Of a DNA stretch of 64,000 bases, positions 1 to 11,395 are shown piece by piece. The notes under the pieces are model-generated. The model ran no database searches and was not told the origin of the DNA. It saw nothing but the letters and a program-made list of their open reading frames with translations. The DNA is from Staphylotrichum longicolle (lineage: Eukaryota; Ascomycota; Sordariomycetes; Sordariales; Chaetomiaceae), in contig JAHCVI010000004.1 of the NCBI GenBank assembly GCA_019096155.1, forward strand, positions 1,922,001 to 1,986,000. Reading direction: 5' to 3'. Both the position numbers and the translations under genes were made by a program. Every line of letters starts with the position of its first letter. Position 1 is the first letter of the stretch.

Positions 1-342
1 AAGCAAGACTTGGCCAATGGGTTCGACATGCTTGCCGCGGCTCGTTGACTGGATTGTCGAGGGCGAGGCTGCGGTGTTACCACCACTCATTCGCTGCACC
101 GCCACCGCCCTCTTGCACTCATGCAGGAGGGCAGACTGCGGGTTTTTGACCTGCCACGTCGGGTCGGGCGTTCTCAACTGGCTTTCTACCTTCCTGAGTT
201 TATTGACGACAGTTGCGCGCTTGTGCTGTCTTTCTCTTTTCATTTGCGTTGCTGGCAACTACTTTGCTCTGCTGCAGAGCTTCAATCTTTTGCCCACCCC
301 TTATCTTGATCGTGGAGTCGAGCTGCCGCTACCAACTGCGCA
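1..342. other. Upstream region of the first gene
   Basis: No gene is supported here. The stretch is mildly C/T-rich toward position 300, as is common before fungal start codons, and it holds a CCAAT-type box near 15-19. Short open frames in it do not look like protein. It is most simply the promoter and 5' untranslated region of the gene starting at 343. Confidence 0.5.
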
Positions 343-2683
343 ATGGCAGAAGTCCTCGGCGTCGTGGCCAGCGGCATCGCGGTCACACAAGGGGCGCAGA
401 CGCTAGGGGGGATCGTCTTGTCCTTGTCACGGCTTTGGAGGGACGTGAGAGACGTCCCAAACACGATACGGTACATGCTCGAAGAGCTCGAGGACGCGGA
501 GGCAGTCATCTCCATCATCGAAACCGAGTGGGGGTCCCCCGAGTCGGGCACGACGCCCCTGACCAGCCTGCACTGTCTTACCATCCAGCGTTGCCGCCAA
601 GCTCACAAAGACCTGGGTGATCTGGTCGAGGATCTCCGCGCCGATATCGCTTCGTCAAGAAGGCGGAAAAAGCTGGTTGCGAGTGTCAAGGTGGCGTTAA
701 AGAAGGATACGCTTGAGGCGTATGAGCGGCGCCTACAGAGGGCGCTGAGGTTTCTGGATTCGGTTGTTCAGTTACACATGGCGTAAGTGAGCATCTAACG
801 ACGGAATGGTCGTGTCTTAACCGTTATTCCAGATCCTCCATCAAACAACAATCTGACCTGATAGCTGTCAAGGTTACAGAGGCTCTGTCTTCGAAGGCCA
901 TTCTCAATACTACAACGCAGGACACAAGTTCCCGGAGTGTGGAAGAAGTTAATGACGAAGAGGAAAAAGCTCTTCCGTCTTCCTCGAACGAGTCTGCCTG
1001 GAGACGACGTACCGTGCGGAAACAGAGAAATTACCGCTATTCCAGCATGCTTCTTGGGTCCCTAGGTTTAGAGTTGTGTGAGGTGGAAGAGAGTGTAGGC
1101 AAAGGGAGCGCCTCGCCCTCCACTTGTAAGTCATGTGTCTTCCAAGCATGTCGTTGCGTCTCACTTCACTTACCCATCCGCAATCAAGGCTGCACGTTGC
1201 GCGTTGCGCCTCCTCGCTGGTTGCTGAACAAGTTTTGGGAGATCCGGATCTCGCGCTCATACTCTGGTTGGCAAACCTTCTTCAGGCCCTATATGATTAT
1301 ACCAGAGGATTCCGAAGTCTTTGACGTAATAGAAAATGGGACGTTTGACAGTTTGTTGGAGCTGTTTGACAAAGGGCTTGCATCACCATACTCTGTCGAC
1401 GGAATTATGGGCTATACTCTTGTTGACGTGAGTGATACGCATCTCGATCGGGAACATAGAATACTTATCTGACAGTTTGGTCCAAAAAGTGGGTTTTGGG
1501 GTGTCGGTCCGAGTTTCTCGGGCCGCTGTTGCAGTTGGGCCTTGAAGATTTTGGGCGAGGTACTTATCTCATGCTGCCGGCTTATTTTTATGACACCAGC
1601 AACCAAACCGGTGAAGCTCACGAAATGGCTGTTCATCGACTACTCCTTTCTCATGGAGTTTACAACAGAACGGCAACCCGGACGACTTATGCAGTCCGAG
1701 CGCGCATGATGAGGAGCGCTCAAGTCTTCGACTGGTTTTTAGCCAACCGATTCCCAGATTTTTATCAGTGGCCGGTAGAACACCGCATGAAGGTCCTTGA
1801 CCTCCCTGGTGCCTTGTTACTGCACCATCAGGCGGTCAGCCGAATCTTCCGGCCCCAAGGCGGCTTCCATACAGACGACCTCCGCCACCGGATTCCTTCG
1901 ACTGGGCAGACCGTTTTCGAACGAATTACCGAGGCCTACTTTTGGGTAAAGTATAGTGGTTTGTTGGACAGTGCAGCTTACAATCCAACGCATCCATTTG
2001 AATACTGGGGGACGCAAATCCGGCTGGTCCTCCGGGCCATTGCCGCTGTTGCAGAGTATAGCGACCTCCATGGTACCATTCGAACGAAGAGAACGATATT
2101 GCTCAAGCAGATTTCGTGCCTGATACGAGAGGTGTGGGAAGGGCATACACCTGCATACGGGTTGGTCGCCTATAATTCAGTGTGGAATAGAGAGAGGAGG
2201 TTTAATCTTCAGAAATGGGTTAGAGACTGGCTGGAGGAATTGAAAGCAGGAGGCAAGGATTTAGAAGTGTACGGGACGGGGGAACTTGCTGCTCTCCTGC
2301 GCCACTATCCGTTCTGTTCAAAGTTCCAGTTACCTGGAGCAGTGCTGTACCCGGAAACCAGAGCGTCAAACCGAATAGGGTACGGATGGCGAGGGTTCAC
2401 ATTTGGGCCACAACCGGAGGACTGGAATCTATTGTGGGATTGGAACCCGGATGTGGAAAGATACGTGGGAGACTTTTGGAGGTGGATCGAAGATCCTCCT
2501 TTGGCCATTCCCGGCTCTTGGTTCGACACTGATGGCGAGGACGAGGACGACTACGACGAGTGTGACTGCGAGGACGGGGACGACTACGAGGACGAGTGCG
2601 ACTGCGAGGGCGGGGACGACTACGAGGACGAGGATGCGGACGAGGACCTGGACAGTGATCTAGCCTGGAACAAGCACTGGTAG
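343..2683 (+). CDS. Fungal NACHT-N-type / ankyrin-like hypothetical protein
   Basis: Proposed CDS is join(343..782, 833..1125, 1189..1427, 1490..2683), 721 residues in one frame. The N-terminus (MAEVLGVVASGIAVTQGAQT, residues 1-20, then a helical stretch to about 147) matches the fungal N-terminal domain common in front of NACHT or ankyrin proteins. The middle, with a PPRWLLNKFWEI motif, a SGW motif and then SEVFDVIENG and GYTLVDV, follows the layout of fungal proteins that place one ankyrin-like unit after that domain. The C-terminus ends in a Cys/Asp/Glu repeat. Introns 1 and 2 have good GTAAGT donors. Intron 3 (1428-1489) has a GTGAGT donor and skips an AG at 1475 that abuts a CTGAC branch site, so this junction is the least certain. 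Intron 2 is 63 nt and open, so retention would not break the frame. Function is unknown; relatives are often linked to non-self recognition, which is inference only. Confidence 0.75.
2549..2635 (+). repeat. Tandem repeat coding a Cys/Asp-rich tail
   Basis: Two and a half near-identical coding units of 33 nt (2549-2581), 36 nt (2582-2617) and a partial third unit. They translate as DYDECDCEDGD, DYEDECDCEGGD and DYEDED. Each full unit carries the CDC motif. The array sits in the last 50 codons of the gene at 343-2683. Confidence 0.85.
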
Positions 2684-3225
2684 TAGAAATATACGATGTC
2701 AGGTGCACTTTGACTATTGTGCAATAATCCCTGCTTTGTCCCAGATCAGGATGGTGACACCACTCCTCCCTTGACTCGAAGCTCGCATCGCCGAGTTGAA
2801 CGAAGTGACTTGGGCGAGGCCGAACGAACAGGACATGAACAGGACATACCATTGTCAGCAGCAACATAATATGAGCTTCATATATATCCAACCTACAAGA
2901 ACCGCGTCAACGTTTCTCATGGCGTCAACGGTCTCCGTAACGGCTTCTTGCCTCAATCGTTTTGAAGTCAGGGGCATAGCTCAGGGGCGTGGTTGGCACG
3001 AAAAGTGGGGCAGCCAAGGGGAAATTGCAAAACGCAACGAGACTCCAAACATGCTCTGCTCGTCTTATTTGTTCACCGCAAGAACCAATCGGGCCAGTAC
3101 ATACAGTGCTGGGATTGCTTCTGAAGCGAGACCCACAACGACGAGCAGCTAAGCTCCTACTTTGTACTTTTGTACGTTATTTACTCTTTTACCATCTGAC
3201 TGGCTGAGAAGTCAAGCCCGTCACA
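2684..3225. other. Intergenic region before the Pex11-family gene
   Basis: No gene is supported. A TATA-like run (CATATATATCC) lies at about 2878-2888, roughly 340 nt before the next start codon, and the last 60 nt are T/C-rich. The region probably holds the 3' end of the preceding gene and the promoter of the Pex11-family gene. Confidence 0.5.
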
Positions 3226-4158
3226 ATGGCAGTCCAGGTCAGCCCATTCGAGCAGTTTGTCAAGTTTGGCACCGACGCTTGTAAGTCCAGCCTTCTGCTG
3301 CCCCTTCCACCCCCTTTACGTCAACCTCCCCCGTCAACCCCCTAACCCACTACCCAACCCAACCAAAACAAAACAACTAACCTGCCTCCCCTCTCCCAAA
3401 AGATGGCCTAGAACGCCTCCTCCGCCTCCTCCAATCCCTCACCGCCCTCCTCCTCTTCTCTCCCACCCTCCACCACCTCCTCCTCCACCTCTCCCCTTCT
3501 CCACCACCACCACCCCCGCCCTCCTCACCCCCCAGACCCTCACTCCCCTCCGCAAACGCCTCGCCACCCTCCGCCAACCCTTCCGCCTCTTCCGCTTCCT
3601 CGACTCCTTCGCCTCCGCCTGGTCCCTCTTTTCCTCCTCTCCTCTCCCTCCCTCGAAGAACGTCCCGGGGGGACACGCCGCCTGGAGAGGGAGAAGCGCC
3701 GCCCAACACTGGCTCGACTTCGCCTCCAAGTCCTTCACGGGCGTGTACCTCCTCCTCGAGAGCCTGACCTTTGTCGAGGTCGCGCTGGACGTGCCGCCCG
3801 AGATCGGGGTGTGGGGCACGCAGGCGGCGGTGGGCGGGCTGGTGGCGGACGGGCAGCGGTTCTGGTTCGCGGGGCTGGTGTGCGGGGTCTTGGCGGGCGG
3901 GATGCGGTTGGTGGGTGGGGATGGGAATGGAATGTGAAGGGCGGGAAGAAGGAGGAGGAGAGGGGAAGCTGCTGAGGAGGATGGTGGCGGACGTGTTGGA
4001 TTTGGCGATTCCTGGGAGTGTGGTGGGCTGGGTGCGGCTGGAGCCGGCGACGGTGGTGGTGTATGTTGGGGAGTACGGTGCTGACCGGGTGGGAGGTGTG
4101 GGAGAGGTGCGGGAGGGAGGTGGCGGCGAGGAGGGCGGCTGTTGGGGTTGGGAGGTGA
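3226..4158 (+). CDS. Pex11/PexC-family peroxisomal membrane protein, interrupted by three apparent frameshifts
   Basis: Pex11-family proteins shape and divide peroxisomes. Exon 1 (3226-3280) encodes MAVQVSPFEQFVKFGTDA; a 122-nt intron (3281-3402, GTAAGT...AAAAG) joins it to YGLERLLRLLQSLTALLLF, the conserved family start. Homology then jumps frame. Codons beginning at positions divisible by 3 hold the first part. Frame +2 holds LTPLRKRLATLRQPFRLFRF through WFAGLVCGVLAGGMRL. The first frame resumes with KLLRRMVADVLDLAIPGSVV. Frame +1 holds LTGWEVWERCGREVAARRA and the stop at 4156-4158. All blocks are in the family's order, so the gene was once whole. No GT occurs between 3405 and 3530, so an intron cannot explain the first break. 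Either it is a pseudogene or the assembly has indels in this extreme C-rich then G-rich sequence. Confidence 0.75.
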
Positions 4159-4399
4159 GGATGGGGTTGAGACTTGGTTTGATGGGGGGGGCAGGGTTAT
4201 GGCATCGGGATCATGTGTGAGTCTATAGAAGTGTGAAATACATAACTTCATTACAATGACAGATGAGGAACCCCTCGGTCTTCCAGGCCCGCCTGCTCCA
4301 AGAGGACGATCTGCCAGCGTCGCCTCATTGCCAGGCCGTTTCTCGTTCACCCCCGTTTCCCTTCATGCTTGCTTCTAACCAGCATCCAGGCTGAGAACA
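4159..4399. other. Convergent intergenic gap
   Basis: This 241-nt gap separates the converging Pex11-family gene and the minus-strand membrane-protein gene. It is G-rich at first, with an eight-G run near 4186, and holds no gene. Confidence 0.6.
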
Positions 4400-5267
4400 T
4401 CAAGCAGCAATGGACACAGTCCCGCCGGCAGTCCTGCGGTAGTCGGCATCGGGCGTCAGCTGAACGCGAGTCCGCGTGTCGGGGTCATCAATGTGCCTCA
4501 GGACAGCGCCGAACTCAAACACAAGGCTCCGGAAACAGTCACCGAGGCAGAGAAAAGCGGTGATGATCTCCAAGCCACTGTCACGCAAAATGTTAGTGGT
4601 GGGTCCGCGGGCAACATGTGAGAAAGAAAAACATCCATACCCAACGGCCATGCTAATCCAGAAGATGCACTGTCTGCGTGAGTGGTAGTTATACCAGATC
4701 GGAACGCGTGGCCAGAAGACAACTGCAATATCAACTCGTCAGCAGCGCTTCTAAAAGACCGTGAAGGAGTTGGTGGTGCTGTTGGCTTAACTCACCCATG
4801 ATCACGATGATGCTGACCCCAAGCGCCATGTCGACGAGGGCCTTGAGAACAAGCTTCCTCTGCTTCTGAGGCTTGGTCAAGGGTTTCCGGGGAAGCCTAT
4901 CATCCTTGTCCTTGCCATTGATGGCACATGTCCAGTCGCCGATCTGGCAAAGAATGCGGGGGAGAGCCCGCGCAACGCGGGACGGCGGGATGACGAGGCA
5001 CAAGTTCCAGCCGACGACGAGGAACAGCTCGAGAAAAGCGATGATGACACAGCTGTATCGAATGCTGATGAGACTCAGGGCGAGCCAGACAATGATGTCG
5101 GAAAAGGCAAGGCCGGCAACCACGAGCCGGAAGATCTCGGTCAGGCTGAGGGTGACTTTCCATTTTTGCCTGTCATCAAAGTCACTGTCGTCACCAAGGC
5201 TTGGAGAGTTCAGGGGGCGGTAGGCCACGTCGGGGCCGGCCCTGCACGTTGTCTGTGATGAGGCCAT
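4400..5267 (-). CDS. Predicted four-helix membrane protein, function unknown
   Basis: Proposed CDS is complement(join(4400..4577, 4641..4722, 4796..5267)), 243 residues. Intron 1 (4795-4723) has GTGAGT and TTGCAG. Intron 2 (4640-4578) has GTATGG, a CACTAAC branch and GACAG; it is 63 nt and stop-free, so its retention would keep the frame. Four hydrophobic segments are visible: around IFRLVVAGLAFSDIIVWLAL, CVIIAFLELFLVVGW, LVDMALGVSIIVIMGVVFW, and CIFWISMAVGGLEIITAFL. A basic loop (KPLTKPQKQRK) lies between helices 2 and 3. The first 40 residues are polar, with no cleavable signal evident, and the tail is polar. I do not recognise the family. It faces the Srp40 gene across a 1.3-kb divergent promoter region. 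Confidence 0.72.
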
Positions 5268-6537
5268 CGATACTGGAAACTTTTACCAGCTGTGGTCAAT
5301 CGAGGAGATGATGCTCAGAAAGCCATTTGGACGACGGAGCAGGGCTTCAAGAAGCATCCTGTCTTTGGGGCTCTGCGGCTGGGTTGACAAAAGCATGATG
5401 AACAGGGGTATCGTGTGGATACATGGCTCTGGGGCTGTGTCGGAGCAAAACCAACATGGGAGGTTCACCGACAAATCAAGGAGCGCCGCGCATAAACCAC
5501 AGAGCCTCGCGAGAAGCAGCTGACGCGGTCCGCGGTGGCAGACCACGGCGCACACGGCCCACGCAGGTTCTTGGCTGTCTGTTGGTTGACATGCCCAATC
5601 AACTCCAAAATATATCAAGAGATCGTGACGCAGTAGCAGACAGAATCAAGACGAGGACGGGTGTTGGGTCTGCGGAAGATGCGGATCGCGTTTAGTAAAC
5701 AAATCCTCCCAGCGCCAAGAACCGAGGGTGACGCAAACCACGCCACGAAGCCGGAACAGGCAAGCTCTGCAAGACATGTGTTGCGGCACATGAAACTTGA
5801 AGTTTCCGAGCGTCGTGGTTCGCCAACGGGTTGGCATCGGAGTCTCAAACTGCCCCTGGAAGAAAAATAATTAGCATCCATAACCGCAAGGTTGACTTTC
5901 AGGCTCCCAGCAACGTGAGAGTCGGCGTCAGTTCCTTGGCTTGTGAAATTATGTTTTGAGAAGTGAGAAAACGGGCATCATTCAGAAGAGAGCCAGAGAA
6001 GATTTGGATGCAAGATTGTAAGATTAACACCACTCTTAGCTGTGATGATCAGCGCCTCGCACTCGGTTCCATCGGCCGTCGTCTTCGGGAGCTCGGCACT
6101 TAAAGTTGGGATGGAACGCGGAACGGGCCCGGCCAAGAAATGGGGCGCAGGGCCTTGGCGAAAGGGCACAGACGGGCTCAGACGGGACAACTGCTGCCAG
6201 ACGGCAGGAAGAACCCCGCTAGAGCAAGGGGCCCATGTGGGGCAACCTGTTCCTGACCCACCGCTTGGCGGCAGAAAATGAGAAAATTAAGGCGGTGAGA
6301 CCGCAACTGGAAAGCAGAAACTCTCAAATTTTCCTGCACCAGAAGCACGCGACTGCCCTTTGTGACGCCATTCCTTTTGACCTCCACGCAAATTGGGCAG
6401 GTCCTAGCGCTCGCTGATTCTGCGGAGTCGTTCAATTGCGGTTTTTGCCCATGTCCGCGCCGCCAGCCTGGCTTTTCTCGAACAACTCTGCACTGACAGG
6501 GAACAAAAAACCGGACACCAGCGACATCATACCTACG
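5268..6537. other. Divergent promoter region
   Basis: This 1.27-kb stretch lies between two genes pointing away from each other. Open frames here are short and unlike protein. It must hold the promoters and 5' untranslated regions of the membrane-protein gene (minus) and of Srp40 (plus). No clear operator or RNA gene was seen. Confidence 0.55.
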
Positions 6538-7974
6538 ATGGCCGGAACCAAGAAGACCAAGGCCAGCGGGTCTGAGAAGAAGAAGACCCCGGCCGCCGAG
6601 AAGTCCGCATCGACCCCTCAGCCGCCTGCGCAGCTCATGGACCTGGTCGAATCCTTCCTCTCCGAGCACGACTTCGACGACGCCCATCGCGCATTCACCA
6701 AGCAGCGCTCCAAGAAGGGCTGGAAGAAGAGCGACAAATCGAGCAACGCTGAGCACCACTCTCTTGTCACCGTTTTCCAGACCTGGGAGACAACCGGCAA
6801 TGGGAAGGGCATCAAGGCCGCTGCCGACAAGGTCACAAAAGTCAGCAGCAGCAGCGACAGCAGTTCCGATGAGAGCAGCAGCAGCAGCAGCGAGTCGGAT
6901 TCGGACAGCGACAGCGAGGACAATGGCGACGTCGAGATGAAAGATGCCCAGGAGGACGAGTCTTCGAGCTCCGAGTCGAGCAGCAGCAGCAGCAGTGACA
7001 GCGACAGCAGCAGCGAGAGCGACAGCGACGATGAGAAGGAGACTGCCAAGCCCGCGGCTGCCACGAAGCCTGCAGCTAATCCCTTGAAGCGCAAGGCCGC
7101 TTCCGAGAGCAGCGACTCCTCCGACTCGGATTCCGACTCCAGCTCTGATGAGGAGGCACCGGCCTCCAAGAAGCAGAAGGTCACTGCCGCCCCTGCCGCC
7201 CCTGCCTCGTCTGAATCCTCGTCCGAGTCGTCGTCTGATTCATCCTCCGAGTCATCCAGCGACTCCGAGTCCGAGGCCGAGTCCAAGCCTAAGGCCAAGA
7301 AGCCCGTCGCCAAGAAGGAGGCGACCAAGAAGGACGATTCTTCCTCTGAGTCGTCCTCAGATTCGTCCTCCGATTCGTCCTCCGATTCTTCCTCCGATTC
7401 TTCTTCCGACTCTTCTTCCTCCTCCGACTCGGATTCATCCTCTGAGTCCGAGTCCGAGTCCGAGTCTGAGGACGAAGCCGAGGAGGCGGCTAAGGTCCCT
7501 CTTCCCGACTCCGGCTCAGACAGCGACTCTTCTAGCGACTCCTCGTCCGATTCTGACTCCGAGGCCGAGGACAAGCCCAAGACCAAGACCGCCAAGTCCA
7601 CCTCGCCCGCTGCCGCTGGCTCGGACAGCTCCGTTACCCTCGACAAGAGCGCCTCGCCCAAGGTCTTCCCCGTCGACACGTTCGCGCCCCTGCCGCCCGA
7701 CCCGGCCACCGTCAAGACCAACAACCGCGGCAAGAACGGCACGGATAAGAAGGTCAACGTCCCCTTCTCGCGCATCGACCGCAACATCAAGGTCGACCCG
7801 CGCCTCTCGTCCAACGCCTTTGCCGGCCACGACTGGGGACGCAAGGCCCATGAGGACCTGATCGTCACGCGCGGCAAGGGCTTCACCAAGGAGAAGAACA
7901 AGAAGAAGAAGGGCAGCTACCGCGGCGGGCGGATTGATACATTTGCCGTGGGCGGCATTAAGTTTGACGACTGA
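6538..7974 (+). CDS. srp40: Srp40/NOLC1-type nucleolar serine-rich protein
   Basis: Single-exon gene, 478 residues. Srp40 and its animal relative Nopp140/NOLC1 are nucleolar phosphoproteins that chaperone box C/D and H/ACA snoRNPs. Residues about 30-65 (LMDLVESFLSEHDFDDAHRAF) look like the N-terminal LisH-type helix pair. Residues about 100-365 are long runs of Ser with Asp/Glu (casein-kinase-2-like sites) separated by Lys/Ala/Pro-rich linkers, the classic Nopp140 layout. The last 75 residues (VPFSRIDRNIKVDPRLSSNA, then DWGRKAHEDLIVTRGKGF and a GSYRGG motif) are the conserved Srp40 C-terminal domain. The start at 6538 was chosen because the LisH region follows it; an in-frame ATG at 6451 is possible but its extra residues look like leader. 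A 427-codon open frame on the other strand is a shadow of the Ser codons. Confidence 0.92.
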   Translation: MAGTKKTKASGSEKKKTPAAEKSASTPQPPAQLMDLVESFLSEHDFDDAHRAFTKQRSKKGWKKSDKSSNAEHHSLVTVFQTWETTGNGKGIKAAADKVTKVSSSSDSSSDESSSSSSESDSDSDSEDNGDVEMKDAQEDESSSSESSSSSSSDSDSSSESDSDDEKETAKPAAATKPAANPLKRKAASESSDSSDSDSDSSSDEEAPASKKQKVTAAPAAPASSESSSESSSDSSSESSSDSESEAESKPKAKKPVAKKEATKKDDSSSESSSDSSSDSSSDSSSDSSSDSSSSSDSDSSSESESESESEDEAEEAAKVPLPDSGSDSDSSSDSSSDSDSEAEDKPKTKTAKSTSPAAAGSDSSVTLDKSASPKVFPVDTFAPLPPDPATVKTNNRGKNGTDKKVNVPFSRIDRNIKVDPRLSSNAFAGHDWGRKAHEDLIVTRGKGFTKEKNKKKKGSYRGGRIDTFAVGGIKFDD

Positions 7975-10900
7975 GGCATTTTGGGGCAGTTCATATTTGC
8001 GTTGTGGCTTTTGGCCTGGGGCAGGGTCAGGTTTGCCACATTGGTATGTGGGCGGGTTTAGGCGGGGGTTCCTTTAGTAGCCTGGTTACACATGGCATAG
8101 CAAGGAGTCTCAGGCAAATTTGTGTTCGATTATTTATGCCCGGCATTCTTGAGTATGCCGTTTGGCGTTGGGGGAGATGTGTAGAGTCTAGAAGAGATGG
8201 CGTCTGGACGGTCAAAAGTGGTGGTCGGTTGAAGAGTTGGGGGCTATCTGTTTTTCTGGTCATCCAGATACCTTGCAATCCAAAGGCGGCATTTAAGTAA
8301 TTCATCCAACTGAAGGCAACAAGCTGTTCACGTGCACAAATGTCTTCCCCTGGTCAGAATAAACCTCTTGAAATACAGCCTTGCGGTTTGCCGGAGGGAG
8401 ATAATCTGGCACAGCCACGACACCGGTCCCAAAAGCGGTTCAATGAATCAAACTTCCAAACATGGCACAAGGTTCATGCCTGCTCTGCGGCGCATGGTAG
8501 TCGACCATTGGGTTTCATTATTCAACGGCGATTGATATGCCTGAAAAGAATACCTACCACCACGAAACAGGGCGGGGGGTCTCAATCGCTTGCATACGAA
8601 GAACCACGACAGGGGTCTGGAATATACAGCCCTCCGTCATCAACCTCCAAGCATGGACTCAATGTCGCCCCGGGAACGGTGAGTGCGGCCGCTAAAGGAG
8701 AGCCAGGGCTCGCTCAGGTGGTGTAGAGAGGCAGGCTAAGCTTGGCCTCGGTTCATCGTGGACTGCCGCCGAGTGACACAGCCCGAGGCAGACCGGGAGG
8801 AGCTGCGAACGGAGGAACTAAAATCATATGGTAAAACTAGGAACAGGCTCTTCGGTAGTTCTTGAGGATGCGGAAAAAAGAGTTCATGGATCGCGGTGGG
8901 TCGAGGGTTCAGTTCAGGGAGATTGCAGTAAAAGGGAAGTGACCATTTGACTGAAGCCCAGCGGTGGGGTTCCTTGCGTTTTCTTCAAATGAAAGGGGAT
9001 AAACGGTGGTTTCTCCAGATGCCCAGATTGCGATGTGAGGGTTCGTGATGGAGCTGGTGACAAGGGAGGGAGACAAATCAAGCCAGGAGAATCGAAAACC
9101 TACCAACCGGGGGAAAGGGGGTTGCAAAGTTTGATTTGCGATCGTGAACAAAGTCAGCCATGAATGCTGTGACTGTTGCAGTGAGGTGTGTTTGTCTTGG
9201 ATTACCAAGAATTCGGGCGATTGGCATGTAACCATCCGTCTCGGTCTCTTGAGATCCAAGCGGCCGCGCAGCTTGCTTACTGGTTTCATTGAGGCTTTTC
9301 TGCAAGGCATTGCAAACTCACCCGACTTGTTGGCTGCTGTACACCTGCGGGTTTGGGAGTATGGTCAGGTCGTGTCGTGGTTGGGCGTAATCTGCAGGTT
9401 TGAGCATACTGAGGGGTGTGAGAATCTTTAGGTACTTGTCGTGGTGTTGATTCTCGAAAGATCGCTGCCACATGGCTTCCCTCCATCACCTTGGGTTGAA
9501 TCCTTTGTGCTCAGCCTCCATTGCGTTTGAAGACCCGTGTTTCCAGGTAACTGGGGAAGACACCAAGTCGTCTGCGAGCTCGGGTCTGACCTGGATTGAC
9601 CAGGTCGGCCTGAAGGATCCTGAGGTGGTTGAAGCGATGGTGGCCAAACGCCGCCAAAGGGCAAGGCAGACTAGATTCCATCCGAGATGAACAAGTTGGA
9701 TAGTCTCACATGGTCGTGGCTCAACTGTGTCATATGGCACCCTAATCAGACGAATTACAGGAAACGGGGTGCTTTCGAAGCGACAGGCCTGAGATTTGTC
9801 AAGGACTGTGGTTGAAATCTCGCTCTCCATGGCGCCCCTGTACCTTTACTGGTCCTCGGAACCAGATGTCAGCATTGAACTTTGAAGCCATATTCATCCA
9901 GTCTAAACTCTGGACTACATATGAGATCGAGTAGATTCAGTTGCCATCTTTGACATGAACTTGGATCGTTGGCGCCTCTCTGTTTTCAGACCTTTCTTCT
10001 GAGGTGAGACAGGTACGACTGACTCCAGTGATACCCCGGGCATTGTACGTCTGTATTCATGGTGAGATACCGGGTGTCAAACGTATCAGAATGCGACTCG
10101 GGAAAGAGGCCAATGATGAGGGGCGAAGGAGGATGTCAGCCTCGATGGATCCAGACCCGGCCGAGTTCCACACGCGGCAAGTGCACCGCCTGTAAATGCT
10201 GAATGACATCTGTCGGCCTCCAAAGACTCTACACAGACCGGATGGCTCACCCGGTGTTGAGGCTGAATTTGGATTTAGCGTAGGCCGTAGATCGGGCTCC
10301 ATTCACCTCAGGTCCCAAGGGTGCGGTGAGCCTCCATGCAAGGATTCCCGGGCATTGACGGCCGCGTGAGGAGGGCAATCCTACTGGTAAGGCATGCCAT
10401 TGAGAGATTTCAAAGACCGAGCCCAGGTGACGGAATGGCTCAGAATGGACGTGGCATGTGAATCCAGGAAACACGTCTTTTCTTTGTGTGTCTTTTGTTC
10501 TCTATTTTTGATTTTCTTTTTTCGTTGGCGGGCTGAGTTCATGAATGCTGACCCGTGCCTCTAAGAGTCATTCAACCTTGGTGAGTGTGCTGTACAGTGG
10601 GCCGGTGAGCAGGTCAGCCTATGGTCCTGAATGACCGTGAAGCCAAGGTTGGTCAGGGCAAATGCAAGATGGCTCAGACATTGAGGTGAGGTCGATAGAT
10701 GGAGCCGAGCTTGCTCTGGGAGAGACTAGAGAGTCTGCCTTGAAGGCGCGACCCAAAGGGAGCAGAGGAGGGCCCAATCAGATTGCAGTTTGTGCACAGA
10801 CACACAGCCCGGTGCGTCCCTCTTTGGCGGGGTCTGATCTTAGCACATGCAGGGATCCGGTCTCCAGGCCCACCAGCGCAGCCCGTCCCCGTGTCACAGT

Positions 10901-11395
10901 CACCCCGCTGGCTGCTGGAAGCGCCGTGTTGGTAGCAGGTCACCTTGCACGCCTCAGTTGGCCCCGGGTGTTTGTCAGGCTCTAAAACAACATCAAAGAG
11001 CGATTCATGATGCCAGTTCCGTCAGTACATACACTCGCTGTATTAATATTCGACGCGCTGCCCGTTTTCGGGTCACCCTGACCGAGTCCACTACCTACTG
11101 TGCCCACCTGGCTGTCGTGTCTTGGCCACGCTGTTAACGCTGTTGCGCTTGGAGTATTCTCTCGTGCTTGCCGATTGCCGCTGCCTTACGCTCATCAACC
11201 CACCTTTCACTCATTTGGGCCTCAACTCGCCCATCTCACTCTTTCACAACCCGACCTCTTGCAGCCACTCAAACCGCTTCACTCTTCGGTGAAAGCCGAC
11301 CTCAACTGTCGCCTCGACAACCCCCCTCGTCCCTCGTCTCTCGCCCGGTCCCACCCGGCGGCTCCTGTCAAACTCAACCTCCCCAAGGCCCAGAC
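7975..11395. other. Intergenic region without supported gene
   Basis: Just downstream of Srp40 the + strand is G/T-rich (7975-8300), like the 3' flanks of other genes in the window. The rest up to about 11100 has ordinary composition and only short open frames with no recognisable motifs. From about 11160 the sequence becomes C/T-rich, as expected of the 5' untranslated region of the deaminase gene. No RNA gene or mobile element was recognised. Confidence 0.5.

Noticed and set aside
3439..4350. 303-codon minus-strand frame opposite the Pex11-family gene
   Set aside because: It is a shadow of the C-rich and G-rich halves of the Pex11 gene; its Pro-rich translation has no motif, while the plus strand has ordered family blocks.
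6618..7901. 427-codon minus-strand frame opposite srp40
   Set aside because: It mirrors Ser/Asp/Glu codon runs of the real gene and has no independent start or motif.
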